This document shows, in pieces, positions 53,207 to 62,481 of a DNA stretch of 64,000 bases. The position numbers and the translations under genes were made by a program. The notes beneath the pieces were generated by a model. The model was not told where the DNA came from. It worked only from the letters and a program-made list of their open reading frames with translations, and ran no database searches. The stretch comes from Pedobacter suwonensis (GTDB taxonomy: Bacteria; Bacteroidota; Bacteroidia; Sphingobacteriales; Sphingobacteriaceae). The stretch is from assembly GCF_900111825.1 (NCBI RefSeq), contig NZ_FOJM01000016.1, forward strand, positions 62,001-126,000, read 5' to 3'. Within the stretch, counting starts at the first letter, position 1; each line of letters starts with the position of its first letter.

Positions 53207-55477
53207 ATGCCTACATTAGAAGAAACTTCTATGCCCGCTGAGATCGCGGCTAAATTTGTGAATTATACCTCTAAACACGTTTTTTTAACCGGAAAAGCGG
53301 GAACAGGTAAAACGACCTTTTTGCGGAAACTGATTCAGCTTACGCATAAAAAAGCGATTATTTGTGCGCCAACAGGTATAGCGGCGATTAATGCTGCCGG
53401 GGTTACGATCCATTCTCTTTTTCAGCTGCCTTTTGGTGCTTTTTTCCCTGATGCAGCCGGAAATATTATCAATCAGCAGATTAGCTTCAACTTTAATACA
53501 CCACGTACCCTGGCCAAGCATTTAAATATGCAGGGCAATAAAAGGCGCCTGATTCAGGAACTGGAACTGTTGGTAATTGATGAGGTAAGTATGCTGAGGG
53601 CGGATATGCTTGATGCCATTGATTTTGCCCTGCGCTACATCAGGAGGAGTAAAAATGTACCGTTTGGGGGCGTACAGCTTTTATTTATTGGTGATTTACA
53701 CCAGTTGCCGCCTGTGGTTAAACATGACGAATGGCGGGTAATGGCCGGATTTTATAAGAGTATTTATTTTTTTGATGCGCTGGCATTGCAAGATAATCCA
53801 CCGGTATATATCGAGCTGGATAAAATTTACCGCCAGGATGATGCTGTTTTTATTGACCTGTTGAATAACTTGCGGAATAACCAGATTACCCCGCAGGACA
53901 CGGCATTATTGCAACAGCATTTTATCCGTGATTTTAAGCCGGCAGCAGATGACAATTACATCACCTTAACGACGCATAATCATAAGGCTGATGGCATTAA
54001 CCGCGAAAGGTTAACTCAACTGAAAACGAAATCGTATTTTTTTGAAGCCAGGATAACAGGCGAATTTAATGAACATGCTTATCCTAATGATAGGAGCCTG
54101 GAACTGAAAGTTGGTGCGCAGATTATGTTTATCAAAAACGATATGACCGCCGAAAAACGCTATTACAATGGGAAAATAGGAGTGGTGCACCACATTGAAA
54201 AAGATCTGGTAGAAATTGAATTGCAAGAAGATAAAACGGTAATCCAGATTTCGCCTTATACCTGGGAAAACGTAAAATATAAACTGAACGAGGCCACGAA
54301 TGAAATTGAAGAAAATGTAGCAGGTTCCTTTGTGCAATATCCAATTAAACTGGCCTGGGCCATTACGGTGCATAAAAGTCAGGGTTTAACCTTTGATAAA
54401 GCCATTATTGATATTGGTGACGCTTTTGCCCCGGGGCAGGCTTATGTGGCGCTTTCACGCCTTCGCTCGCTTAAGGGGTTGGTGTTAACGTCGCACCTGC
54501 GCGAAAGCGGTTTGCAGCAAGACCAGAACATCCATTATTTTTCTAAAACCAAACAGCCTACAGAAGTACTCGACCAGCAGATCAGTGCTGAGAGCTATGA
54601 TTTTATCAGGACTTATCTGTTATCAGCTTTCGATCTGAATATGGCACGCTATTATTTTAAGGAACACATGCAAACTTTTGATAAGAGTGAGGCTAAATCG
54701 ACCAAACAGCGCTATGATGATTGGACGATGGATCTGTATAAAGATTTCCAGAAAATCACTGCAACGGCTGATACTTTTGTAAACCAGCTTAAAAACTTGT
54801 TTGCCCAACAAACCGAGCATACATTGTTCAATGTGTCCAAGCGGGTACAGGCCGCGGTAAAATATTTCAGTCCGCTGATTAAGGAGGTGTCAGATAAATT
54901 CCTAGCCCAAATTGAAGCCATAAAAGAAGAAAAACAGATTAAAACTTACCTGACTGAACTGCTTGAACTGGAAATTGTGATTTATGAACAGCTGAAGAAA
55001 ATTCATAAAAGCAAAGCATTGCTGGAAGCCATTATTGATGGAAAAGAGTTTAGTAAGGCCGATACCGATGCACTTTTAAATGCGGTAGAAAGAGAGGCGC
55101 AATTAAAAAAGGCGATTACGCTTAAAGGCATGGCGCTAAAAGTAAGAACTGCTACAGAGAAAAAAAAGAAAGAGCCGAAGCCCGATACCAAGCTGATTAG
55201 TTTTGAATTATACAATGCGGGCAAAACGTTAGATGAAATTGCAAAGGAGCGGGGCTTATCGGTTGGTACTATTGAAGGCCATTTGGCATATTATGTTTCT
55301 ACACAGCAACTGGATGTAACGAAGTTGGTTAAGGCCAATAAAATCCGCAATATTACAGATGCCGTTGAAAGCCAGAAAACAAAATCGATGGCTACCATCA
55401 GGGAGTTTTTAGGCAAAGATTACTCTTTCGGCGAGATAAAAATGGTACTGGCGTCGCTGTTCCCAACAGAAGAATAA
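53207..55477 (+). CDS. Pif1-like superfamily 1 helicase with C-terminal HTH
   Basis: 756 residues from MPTLEETSMPAEIA. A TTG two codons earlier is also in frame, but ATG is preferred. Walker A is LTGKAGTGKTTFLRKL, Walker B LVIDEVSMLRADMLD, and motif III QLLFIGDLHQLPPV. AWAITVHKSQGLTFDKAIID and YVALSRLRSLKGLVL are motifs V and VI of the Pif1/RecD group. The C-terminal 100 residues are a helix-turn-helix (YNAGKTLDEIAKERGLSVGT). The predicted role is 5'-3' DNA unwinding at stalled or structured DNA. Confidence 0.9.
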   Translation: MPTLEETSMPAEIAAKFVNYTSKHVFLTGKAGTGKTTFLRKLIQLTHKKAIICAPTGIAAINAAGVTIHSLFQLPFGAFFPDAAGNIINQQISFNFNTPRTLAKHLNMQGNKRRLIQELELLVIDEVSMLRADMLDAIDFALRYIRRSKNVPFGGVQLLFIGDLHQLPPVVKHDEWRVMAGFYKSIYFFDALALQDNPPVYIELDKIYRQDDAVFIDLLNNLRNNQITPQDTALLQQHFIRDFKPAADDNYITLTTHNHKADGINRERLTQLKTKSYFFEARITGEFNEHAYPNDRSLELKVGAQIMFIKNDMTAEKRYYNGKIGVVHHIEKDLVEIELQEDKTVIQISPYTWENVKYKLNEATNEIEENVAGSFVQYPIKLAWAITVHKSQGLTFDKAIIDIGDAFAPGQAYVALSRLRSLKGLVLTSHLRESGLQQDQNIHYFSKTKQPTEVLDQQISAESYDFIRTYLLSAFDLNMARYYFKEHMQTFDKSEAKSTKQRYDDWTMDLYKDFQKITATADTFVNQLKNLFAQQTEHTLFNVSKRVQAAVKYFSPLIKEVSDKFLAQIEAIKEEKQIKTYLTELLELEIVIYEQLKKIHKSKALLEAIIDGKEFSKADTDALLNAVEREAQLKKAITLKGMALKVRTATEKKKKEPKPDTKLISFELYNAGKTLDEIAKERGLSVGTIEGHLAYYVSTQQLDVTKLVKANKIRNITDAVESQKTKSMATIREFLGKDYSFGEIKMVLASLFPTEE

Positions 55478-55484
55478 TCTATTG

Positions 55485-55966
55485 ACCGCAAAGAACGCGA
55501 AGAAAAGAAACGCGAAGTTTGCAAAGTTAATTTGAAGATTATGAATGAGAATGAATTATCAAGAATTGTAATCGGATTGGCAATAGATGTACATAACGCT
55601 TTGGGACCAGGATTATTGGAAAGTGCTTATAAAGAATGCTTGTTTTATAAAATTGCTAAAACTGGTTTATTCGTTGAAAAGGAAAAGAAAATGCCTTTGG
55701 TTTTTGAGGATGTTAGATTAGAGTGTGGTTATAGAATAGATATACTGGTAGAAAATAAGTTAGTATTAGAGTTGAAAAGTGTCGAGATGCTAAATGATGT
55801 TCATCTTGCCCAAACTTTGACCTATATGAAATTGGGAAATTATAAGTTAGGCTTATTAATGAATTTCAATGTTTCCCGCTTAAAAGATGGATTAAAGAGA
55901 ATTGTTAATGGCTTATAACTTTTCTTTATTTCTTTGCGAAAAACTTTGCGAACTTTGCGGTTAAAT
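55485..55966. repeat. Inverted CCGCAAAG/CTTTGCGG repeats flanking the GxxExxY gene
   Basis: Left arm from 55485 (ACCGCAAAG, then CGCGAAG and CGCGAAG steps) is the reverse of the right arm ending at 55966 (CTTTGCGAAAAACTTTGCG, then AACTTTGCGGT). The GxxExxY gene lies between. The right end is the 14-mer also seen at 38812 and 39446. Confidence 0.6.
55541..55918 (+). CDS. GxxExxY-family protein
   Basis: 125 residues from MNENELSRIVIGLAIDVHNA; a TTG three codons upstream is less likely. The naming motif is GLLESAYKECLFY at 28-40. LECGYRIDILVENKLVLELK (Asp, Glu and Lys on strands) resembles a PD-(D/E)XK nuclease core, and the family has been grouped there. The biological role is unknown. Its inverted-repeat flanks suggest it moved as a unit. 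Confidence 0.85.
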   Translation: MNENELSRIVIGLAIDVHNALGPGLLESAYKECLFYKIAKTGLFVEKEKKMPLVFEDVRLECGYRIDILVENKLVLELKSVEMLNDVHLAQTLTYMKLGNYKLGLLMNFNVSRLKDGLKRIVNGL

Positions 55967-56573
55967 GGAGAAAGTTAAAGTTTTAGCGCAATACATGCCT
56001 GCAGAGGCCGCCCCGCTAATTGCCAGGTGGATTGATTATTTTCAATGCGAATTCAAAATCGCTAAAACACGTTCTACCAAATTAGGCGATTATCGCCATC
56101 CATTCCGTGGCAAAGGCCATCGTATTTCAGTTAATTTTAACCTCAACCATTATGCGTTTCTAGTGACCACAGTGCACGAATTCGCCCATTTGCTAACCTG
56201 GAATGATTTTAAGAATAAAGTAAAGCCACACGGAACCGAATGGAAGAAAAACTTTCAGCGGATGATGGTTCCTTTCTTTGATATGAATATTTTTCCGCAG
56301 GATATCCATCAGGCGATAGACAATTATATGTCGAATCCTGCGGCCTCAAGCTGTTCTGATTTACATTTATCGCGGGCCTTAAAAAAATACGACAGCAATA
56401 AAAGCGAAACTTTACATGTAGAGCAACTGCCAATTAATACCAACTTTAAAATCAAAGATGGCCGTCGCTTTACCAAAGGCGAACAGATTAGAAAGCGATA
56501 TCGCTGTATTTGTTTAGATGATAAGCGGATTTACCTGTTTAATCCGCTTGCTGAAGTGTTTTTGTTGGATTAA
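55965..56573 (+). CDS. SprT-like zinc metalloprotease-domain protein
   Basis: 202 residues. The zinc motif HEFAH is in TTVHEFAHLLTW near residue 70. The N-terminal strand region with HRISVNFNLNHYAF and the basic RRFTKGEQIRKRYRCICLDD tail fit SprT-like proteins, bacterial relatives of SPRTN. The substrate is unknown. Its ATG overlaps the 14-mer repeat end. Confidence 0.82.
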   Translation: MEKVKVLAQYMPAEAAPLIARWIDYFQCEFKIAKTRSTKLGDYRHPFRGKGHRISVNFNLNHYAFLVTTVHEFAHLLTWNDFKNKVKPHGTEWKKNFQRMMVPFFDMNIFPQDIHQAIDNYMSNPAASSCSDLHLSRALKKYDSNKSETLHVEQLPINTNFKIKDGRRFTKGEQIRKRYRCICLDDKRIYLFNPLAEVFLLD

Positions 56574-56603
56574 CTTTCCAAATTATCAAAAGATAAACTA
56601 ATT

Positions 56604-56611
56604 GGTTAACT
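56604..56611 (+). promoter_or_regulatory. Near-consensus -7 box TAACTTTA
   Basis: It differs from TAnnTTTG at one base and ends 7 nt before the ATG of the second DUF433 gene, the same layout as at 38847. Confidence 0.35.
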
Positions 56612-56618
56612 TTACATT

Positions 56619-56855
56619 ATGGAACAGATTTTCGATCGTATTTATATTGATAGTGATATTTGTAATGGAAAGCCAATTATAAGGGGAAAGAGAATTACGG
56701 TACAGACTGTAATGGAATTTTTATCTGCAGGTGAAACAGCCGAGGAAATTTTAAATCAGTATCCTTCACTTGAACCTGAAGATATTACCGCCTGTATGCG
56801 CTATGCGACAGAATTAATGAATCATAGTTTCATTATTAAACGGGCGGTGGCTTAA
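56619..56855 (+). CDS. DUF433-family antitoxin, second module
   Basis: 78 residues. DSDICNGKPIIRGKRITVQT followed by VMEFLSAGETAEEILNQYPS is the DUF433 helix-turn-helix pattern. It is abutted by the DUF5615 gene with no gap. It differs strongly from the antitoxin at 38859, so cross-talk is unlikely by sequence. Predicted DNA-binding antitoxin. Confidence 0.85.
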   Translation: MEQIFDRIYIDSDICNGKPIIRGKRITVQTVMEFLSAGETAEEILNQYPSLEPEDITACMRYATELMNHSFIIKRAVA

Positions 56856-57203
56856 ATGGAGGAATGTAGATTTTTAGTAGACGTTAACCTTCCTCGTTTT
56901 TTCTCACTTTGGAACAATGCTCAATACATTCATCAGGCCGATTTAGGTGATGAATGGTCTGATACGATGATTTGGCAATATGCTAAGGCTAAAAATTTGA
57001 CCATTATAACGAAAGACAGCGATTTTTCTTCCAGAATACTTTTACATACTCCGCCACCTAAAGTGATTCATATTAGATTAGGTAATATGAAAATGTCTCA
57101 ATTTCACGATGCAATTAATATTTTATGGCCCGAGGTTATCTCTTTGAACAAAAATTATAAGTTAGTTAATGTTTTTGCTGATAGGATAGAAGGTGTTATG
57201 TAG
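56856..57203 (+). CDS. DUF5615 PIN-like toxin, second module
   Basis: 115 residues. FLVDVNLPRFFSLW (Asp), SDTMIWQYAKAKNLTIITKD and SDFSSRILL (Asp) with VIHIRLGNMK match the PIN-like family. It starts right after the antitoxin stop and ends 1 bp before the convergent adenine deaminase gene. Predicted ribonuclease toxin. Confidence 0.82.
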   Translation: MEECRFLVDVNLPRFFSLWNNAQYIHQADLGDEWSDTMIWQYAKAKNLTIITKDSDFSSRILLHTPPPKVIHIRLGNMKMSQFHDAINILWPEVISLNKNYKLVNVFADRIEGVM

Positions 57204-58841
57204 TTACATCAACCTAAACTCATCACCATCAAATAAACCTTTATCACTCAGTTTCAAATGCGGAATAACCAAAAGTGCCATAAAAGAAAGTGTCATAAAA
57301 GGAGCAAGCAGGGTTGACCCCAGGTCTTTTGCAAACTGATCGATAGCAGTATAACGTGCAGCAACCTCGTAACCATTGTGGTTACTCATTAAGCCAGCAA
57401 CAGGTAGCGGTAGAACCTCTTCCTTTCCGTTTCCTAAAGCGACAACTCCACCAGTTTCCTGAATCACCATATTTACCGCCGCACAAATGCTTTTGTCATC
57501 AACACCCACGGCAATAATATTATGACTATCATGCGCTACACTGGAGGCAATTGCGCCCTTTTTTAGACCAAAGTTCTTAACAAAGGAAATGGCAATGGGC
57601 GCATCGTGATAGCGGTTAACCACCACCATTTTTAGCATATCATTTTCTACATCGCTCACCATGTTTCCGTTTTCAACTTTTGGTTTTATATGCAGTTTAT
57701 TGGTGATCAACTGACCATCCAGGGCTTCAATAACCGGAATCTCCTGTTCGTTTTGATAGGGTAAGATAAAATCTTCTTCGTTTTTCAAGCTGCAATCAAA
57801 ATGGTTAATTGATTCTTTACTAGCTGAATGATTGATCCAGTTGCCTACCATTTTACCGTTTTCTGCTAGTAAAAGCCCATTAATATAGGTTTGTTTTACC
57901 TTAAAATTAATCAGGTTTTCAATCACAATAAAATCAGCATCATCGTTTACCTGTAACGCACCAACTTCAAGCTTATAATGTAAGATGGGGTTAATGCAAG
58001 CCGCGCGAAGCACTTTAAAAACATCGATTCCTTTGGCCACTGCCCTGGCACAAATTTCGTTAATGTGGCTTTCAACTAAACTATCAGGATGTTTGTCGTC
58101 ACTACAGAACATCATCATTTCGGGCCAATCCTGGAGTAAATGGATTAAAGCCTCAAAATTTTTGGCTGCGCTACCTTCCCGGATCAGGATCTTCATGCCA
58201 CGCTGTAGTTTATCCAGTGCTTCTTCGGCAGTAAAACATTCATGGTCGGTAGAAATACCGGCATCTATGTATTTTTGGACGGTATCTCCACGTAGGCCCG
58301 GCGCGTGTCCGTCAACAGGTTTACCGAGCTCGTGGGCAGCAGCAATCTTTTTTAAAACTTCTTCATCTTTATACAGCACGCCCGGAAAATTCATCATTTC
58401 GCTGAGGTATTTAATCTCCGGGCGTTCTAAAAGTGCCTCAACATCATCATGATTTAACTCAGCGCCTGCAGTTTCGAAGGTAGTAGCCGGTACGCAGCTT
58501 GGTGCACCGAAATTGAATTTAAAGGGTACGGTGTTGCCGTTTTCAATCATAAATTCAACCCCTTCCATCCCGCATACGTTTGCAATTTCGTGCGGATCAC
58601 TAATGGTCGCCACTGTACCGTGCACCACCGCTAACCTGGCAAATTCGCTCGGAATGAGCATGCTGCTTTCGATATGTACATGGCTATCAATAAAGCCCGG
58701 CGTAATGAATGTGCTGCCTGGGCGTTCATCCGAAATTTGGGTAATCGATTTTATCTTTCCGGCTTCAACCGTTATTTCGCCAAAGAAAATATGACGTGCT
58801 ACGATATTAACTATATTTCCACTGACCTTGAAAGTGCCCAT
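57204..58841 (-). CDS. ade: Adenine deaminase
   Basis: 545 residues. [20 protein letters not shown] has the metal Hx[33 protein letters not shown] and [10 protein letters not shown] complete the metal site. [20 protein letters not shown] is typical of the C-terminus. It converts adenine to hypoxanthine in purine salvage. It is convergent with the TA module with no intergenic gap. Confidence 0.93.
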   Translation of the reverse strand: MGTFKVSGNIVNIVARHIFFGEITVEAGKIKSITQISDERPGSTFITPGFIDSHVHIESSMLIPSEFARLAVVHGTVATISDPHEIANVCGMEGVEFMIENGNTVPFKFNFGAPSCVPATTFETAGAELNHDDVEALLERPEIKYLSEMMNFPGVLYKDEEVLKKIAAAHELGKPVDGHAPGLRGDTVQKYIDAGISTDHECFTAEEALDKLQRGMKILIREGSAAKNFEALIHLLQDWPEMMMFCSDDKHPDSLVESHINEICARAVAKGIDVFKVLRAACINPILHYKLEVGALQVNDDADFIVIENLINFKVKQTYINGLLLAENGKMVGNWINHSASKESINHFDCSLKNEEDFILPYQNEQEIPVIEALDGQLITNKLHIKPKVENGNMVSDVENDMLKMVVVNRYHDAPIAISFVKNFGLKKGAIASSVAHDSHNIIAVGVDDKSICAAVNMVIQETGGVVALGNGKEEVLPLPVAGLMSNHNGYEVAARYTAIDQFAKDLGSTLLAPFMTLSFMALLVIPHLKLSDKGLFDGDEFRLM

Positions 58842-58937
58842 GTTGCTTGAATGTTTAACTGGTTAATCGTTTAAACCGGTTAATTGTTTAGGACACACAG
58901 TTAACCAATTTAAACAGTTTATACAATTAACCTCTGT
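58842..58937. repeat. GGTTAATTGTTTA low-complexity spacer
   Basis: A spacer made of TTAACTGGTTAATCGTTTAA-type units and reverse copies (CAATTAACC). A similar stretch is at 52862-52898. Confidence 0.45.
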
Positions 58938-60914
58938 TTAATATTTTAATAATTTATCAATTATTTCTGCTAATCTGGCTTTAGCCAGAAAATCATCTTC
59001 CAGCACCTTGCTCATCGGAATGGCAGTATCTAAACTTGCACAACGCATTACAGGTGCATCCAGGTATTGGAAAAGATGCTCGCCAATCCAGGCAGAAATT
59101 TCAGCACCGAAACCATTGGTCAAGGTATCCTCATGTAAAACCAGCACCCTTCCGGTTGCTTTTACAGCTTCCTTCACTGTTTCCTGATCCCATGGCTGTA
59201 ACGTACGCAGATCAACCAGGGTGGCTGCTTGTTCAGGATGGCTGCTTAAATGTTCTAAAGCCCAATGTACACCTAAACCATAGGTGATAATCGTAAACTG
59301 ATCTCCTGTTTTTAAAGTAGCGGCTTTTCCTATTTCGGTAGTATAATAGCCATCGGGTACCAACCCGGTTAGGCTTCTATAAAGGTATTTATGTTCAAAG
59401 TAGATTACGGGATTGGGATCGGCTATGGCAGACAAAAGCAAACCCTTGGCATCTTCAGGAAATGCGGGGTACATAATTTTCAATCCCGGTGTTTTAGTAA
59501 ACCAGGCCTCATTACTTTGCGAATGGAACGGGCCAGCTCCTGTTCCAGCGCCGGTAGGCATACGTACAACTACATCTGCCTTTTCGCCCCAGCGGTAATG
59601 CGTTTTGGCCAAATTGTTTACAATCTGGTTAAAGCCAGCGCTTACAAAATCGGCAAACTGCATTTCTACAACAGCTTTGTAACCGTTTATAGAAAGCCCT
59701 AAACCTGCGCCCAAGATGGCCGATTCGCAAATAGGTGTATTGCGCACCCGGCTCTTGCCATATTTAGCTATGAAGCCATCTGTAATTTTAAATGCCCCGC
59801 CATAACCGGCAATATCCTGCCCCATTAAAACCAGGTTAGGATATTTTTCCATTGCGAGATCGAGTGTATCACTAATTGCATCCAGATACCTTTTTTCAGT
59901 AGCAGATTCGCCTGGTTGAATAATTTCGGACTGGTAAGGGAAGTACATGTCCCTTTCTTCTCTCGCTTGATCTGCAATGGGTTCTGGCTCTTCAAAAGCT
60001 TCTTCTACTGCTAACTCAATATCTAGCTTGAACTGAATCTTAATATCCGTAATGGTATCTGTTGTTAAAATACCTTGCTCAATTAAATAGGCCTCATAAT
60101 TGTTTAAAGGGTCTTTCTTTTCCCACTGGTCAAAAAGTTCCTGCGGAACATATTTCGTACCTGATGCTTCTTCATGGCCACGCATCCTGAAAGTCATGCA
60201 CTCAACCAAAACAGGTCTTGGATCTTTTCGGATTTCCATGGCCAGCTGGTTAATGGTATCATAAACTTCTAAAATATTATTTCCGTCGATCTGAACACCC
60301 TCTATTCCATAACCAATGGCTTTATCAACCAGGTTTTTGCATCTGTATTGTTCTGCTGTTGGGGTTGACAGTCCATAGCCGTTGTTTTCGATCAGAAAGA
60401 TAACAGGAAGGCCCCAAACTGCTGCCACGTTTACGGCTTCGTGGAAATCGCCCTCACTGGTGGCGCCTTCGCCGGTATAAACCAGTGTAGCCTGTTGTTT
60501 ATTAGCCAAAAGATCGGCCAGGGCGATGCCATCGGCTAGAGCCATTTGTGGCCCTAAATGGGAGATCATGCCCACAATTTTATAATCTTGGGTCCCAAAA
60601 TGAAAGGAGCGGTCGCGGCCTTTGGTAAAGCCGGTTAACTTGCCCTGCCATTGGGCCATTAATTTCTTTAGCGGAATACTACGTGAGGTAAAAACACCTA
60701 AATTGCGATGCATGGGTAAAATGTACTCACCTTTCTGCATGGCCATGGTACTGCCCACAGCAATGGCTTCCTGACCAATACCCGAAAACCATTTCCCTAT
60801 ACGTCCCTGCCGCAATAATTTAAGCATTTTATCCTCTACCATTCTGGGATAAAGTAGTTTTTTATATAAATTCAATAAGAATTCATCGTCTTTATCTCTT
60901 CGGTTGAAATGCAT
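58938..60914 (-). CDS. Fused alpha/beta 2-oxoacid dehydrogenase E1
   Basis: 658 residues in which both subunits are fused. Residues 1-320 are E1-alpha with the thiamine diphosphate motif (YTGEGATSEGDFHEAVNVAA to LIENNGYGLS). Residues 330-658 are E1-beta (LVLMGQDIAGYGGAFKITDG, GAGTGAGPFHSQSNEAWF). This fusion is common in Bacteroidota for the branched-chain type. It decarboxylates 2-oxoacids and feeds E2. The genes for E2 and E3 are not in the window. It lies 30 bp downstream of the LutB-like gene. Confidence 0.88.
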   Translation of the reverse strand: MHFNRRDKDDEFLLNLYKKLLYPRMVEDKMLKLLRQGRIGKWFSGIGQEAIAVGSTMAMQKGEYILPMHRNLGVFTSRSIPLKKLMAQWQGKLTGFTKGRDRSFHFGTQDYKIVGMISHLGPQMALADGIALADLLANKQQATLVYTGEGATSEGDFHEAVNVAAVWGLPVIFLIENNGYGLSTPTAEQYRCKNLVDKAIGYGIEGVQIDGNNILEVYDTINQLAMEIRKDPRPVLVECMTFRMRGHEEASGTKYVPQELFDQWEKKDPLNNYEAYLIEQGILTTDTITDIKIQFKLDIELAVEEAFEEPEPIADQAREERDMYFPYQSEIIQPGESATEKRYLDAISDTLDLAMEKYPNLVLMGQDIAGYGGAFKITDGFIAKYGKSRVRNTPICESAILGAGLGLSINGYKAVVEMQFADFVSAGFNQIVNNLAKTHYRWGEKADVVVRMPTGAGTGAGPFHSQSNEAWFTKTPGLKIMYPAFPEDAKGLLLSAIADPNPVIYFEHKYLYRSLTGLVPDGYYTTEIGKAATLKTGDQFTIITYGLGVHWALEHLSSHPEQAATLVDLRTLQPWDQETVKEAVKATGRVLVLHEDTLTNGFGAEISAWIGEHLFQYLDAPVMRCASLDTAIPMSKVLEDDFLAKARLAEIIDKLLKY

Positions 60915-60944
60915 ATCTGGTTGGTTTGACTAATGATTCTGGAC

Positions 60945-62330
60945 TCAGGACTCCCGGCTCTTCTTTAATTCCTCAAACTGTTTGGCGAATGATTTATCAG
61001 CAACCTTTGGCATTTCACGGTATTTGCCCCAACTCTTTTTAAAGAAGGTTTTGAGCATAAAGTTTTTAAATTTTCCGCCGAAGAAATCCATCCATTTGCG
61101 TTTTTGCATCATCTTGCTGAACATGCTCCAGCCGATTTCTTCCTGTTTGCCGTTCTCATGACCAGCTGCAGCATCTCTTCTGTTAAGCAGCAGCATTTTA
61201 TGGATATCGATTTTTACCGGACATACTTCTGAGCATTTTCCGCAGAGACTGGAAGCATAGCTCAAATGCTTAAACTCTTCCATACCTTTTAAATGTGGCG
61301 TAATTACCGAGCCAATTGGACCGCTATAGGTGGTATTATAAGTGTGTCCACCGATATTTTTATATACCGGGCAGGCATTTAAACAGGCACCACAACGAAT
61401 GCAGTACAAACCTTGTCGCTGATCCTTTTGAGCCAGTAAATTGGTGCGGCCATTATCCAGCAGGATCACATACATTTCTTCGGGTCCATCCGTTTCATTT
61501 GGCTGCCGCGGTCCGCTCAGGATACTATTGTAAACCGTTAGGTTTTGTCCGGTACCATGCGAAGCCAACAAAGGCCAGAACAGGTCAAGGTCGGCCATAG
61601 AAGGGATAACCTTTTCAATACCAACAATGGCAATATGTATTTTAGGAAAAGTAGTGCTTAACCTGGCATTGCCTTCATTTTCGGTAATGGCAATACTGCC
61701 GGTATCGGCAATCAGGAAATTCCCTCCGCTTATACCAATATCGGCATTCAAATATTTGTCTCGGAGTAGTTCCCTAGCTTTTTGCACCAGCTGCGGTGGT
61801 GTAGCATCAATTGGAGTTCCAAATTTATCGTGGAATAACTGCGCAATATCAGTAGCACTTAAGTGCATGGCAGGGGTAACAATATGGTAGGGCGCCTGGC
61901 CCAATAATTGCACGATATATTCTCCCAGATCGCTTTCCAGCGATTCAATATTATTCTGCTCCAGGAAATCGTTCAGGTGAATTTCTTCGGTCGTCATCGA
62001 TTTAGATTTGATGACCGTTTTTCCATTGTTTCTTTTAATGATATTGAGGATTTCTGCCTGGGCTTCTGCAGCATCATTTGCCCAGATCACCTTACCGCCG
62101 CGACGCTGAAAATTTGATTCGAATTCTGGTAAGAACTTGTCGAGATTTTCCATTACACGCCATTTAATTACATGGGCTTTTTTCTTAGAAGCCTCGAGGT
62201 TTTCGAATTTCGATAAGCCCCGTTCAACCGCCGCATTGTATTTACCAATATTATAATTTATGGTTTTACGGTGCGGCAAATCGAAAGCTTTCTCATCTGA
62301 CTTTTCTAAAAATTCCTCGGCAGTTTTCAT
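60945..62330 (-). CDS. lutB: LutB-like iron-sulfur protein
   Basis: 461 residues from MKTAEEFLEKSDEKAF; a TTG start 9 bp upstream is less likely. Residues 60-290 are a LUD domain (KSMTTEEIHLNDFLEQNNIE, LSATDIAQLFHDKFGTP, GGNFLIADTGSIAITENEGN). Residues 305-390 hold two 4Fe-4S sites: CIRCGACLNACPVY and CGKCSEVCPVKIDIHK. It belongs to the L-lactate utilisation LutABC group. The other lut genes are not next to it here. Confidence 0.88.
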   Translation of the reverse strand: MKTAEEFLEKSDEKAFDLPHRKTINYNIGKYNAAVERGLSKFENLEASKKKAHVIKWRVMENLDKFLPEFESNFQRRGGKVIWANDAAEAQAEILNIIKRNNGKTVIKSKSMTTEEIHLNDFLEQNNIESLESDLGEYIVQLLGQAPYHIVTPAMHLSATDIAQLFHDKFGTPIDATPPQLVQKARELLRDKYLNADIGISGGNFLIADTGSIAITENEGNARLSTTFPKIHIAIVGIEKVIPSMADLDLFWPLLASHGTGQNLTVYNSILSGPRQPNETDGPEEMYVILLDNGRTNLLAQKDQRQGLYCIRCGACLNACPVYKNIGGHTYNTTYSGPIGSVITPHLKGMEEFKHLSYASSLCGKCSEVCPVKIDIHKMLLLNRRDAAAGHENGKQEEIGWSMFSKMMQKRKWMDFFGGKFKNFMLKTFFKKSWGKYREMPKVADKSFAKQFEELKKSRES

Positions 62331-62398
62331 CAATAGCAATTTATTATAGGGGTAACGAAGAATAACCGCTTTTAGTTTGGTGTTACTTCGTCAAAAAC

Positions 62399-62406
62399 CA
62401 AAGATA
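62399..62406 (-). promoter_or_regulatory. -7 box TATCTTTG of the lutB-E1 operon
   Basis: An exact TAnnTTTG match on the minus strand, about 68 nt before the lutB start. Confidence 0.5.
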
Positions 62407-62437
62407 GGAATTTATGCAGGTGCCAAAAGTAATGTGT

Positions 62438-62467
62438 AGAAAAAAGCCCCAACATTTCGTTGAGGCT
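62438..62467 (-). terminator. Terminator of the M28 peptidase gene
   Basis: On the minus strand AGCCTCAAC and GTTGGGGCT (one G-T pair) form a 9-bp stem with loop GAAAT, followed by TTTTTT. It lies 15 bp after the peptidase stop. Confidence 0.85.
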
Positions 62468-62481
62468 GAGTATTTTGAACA

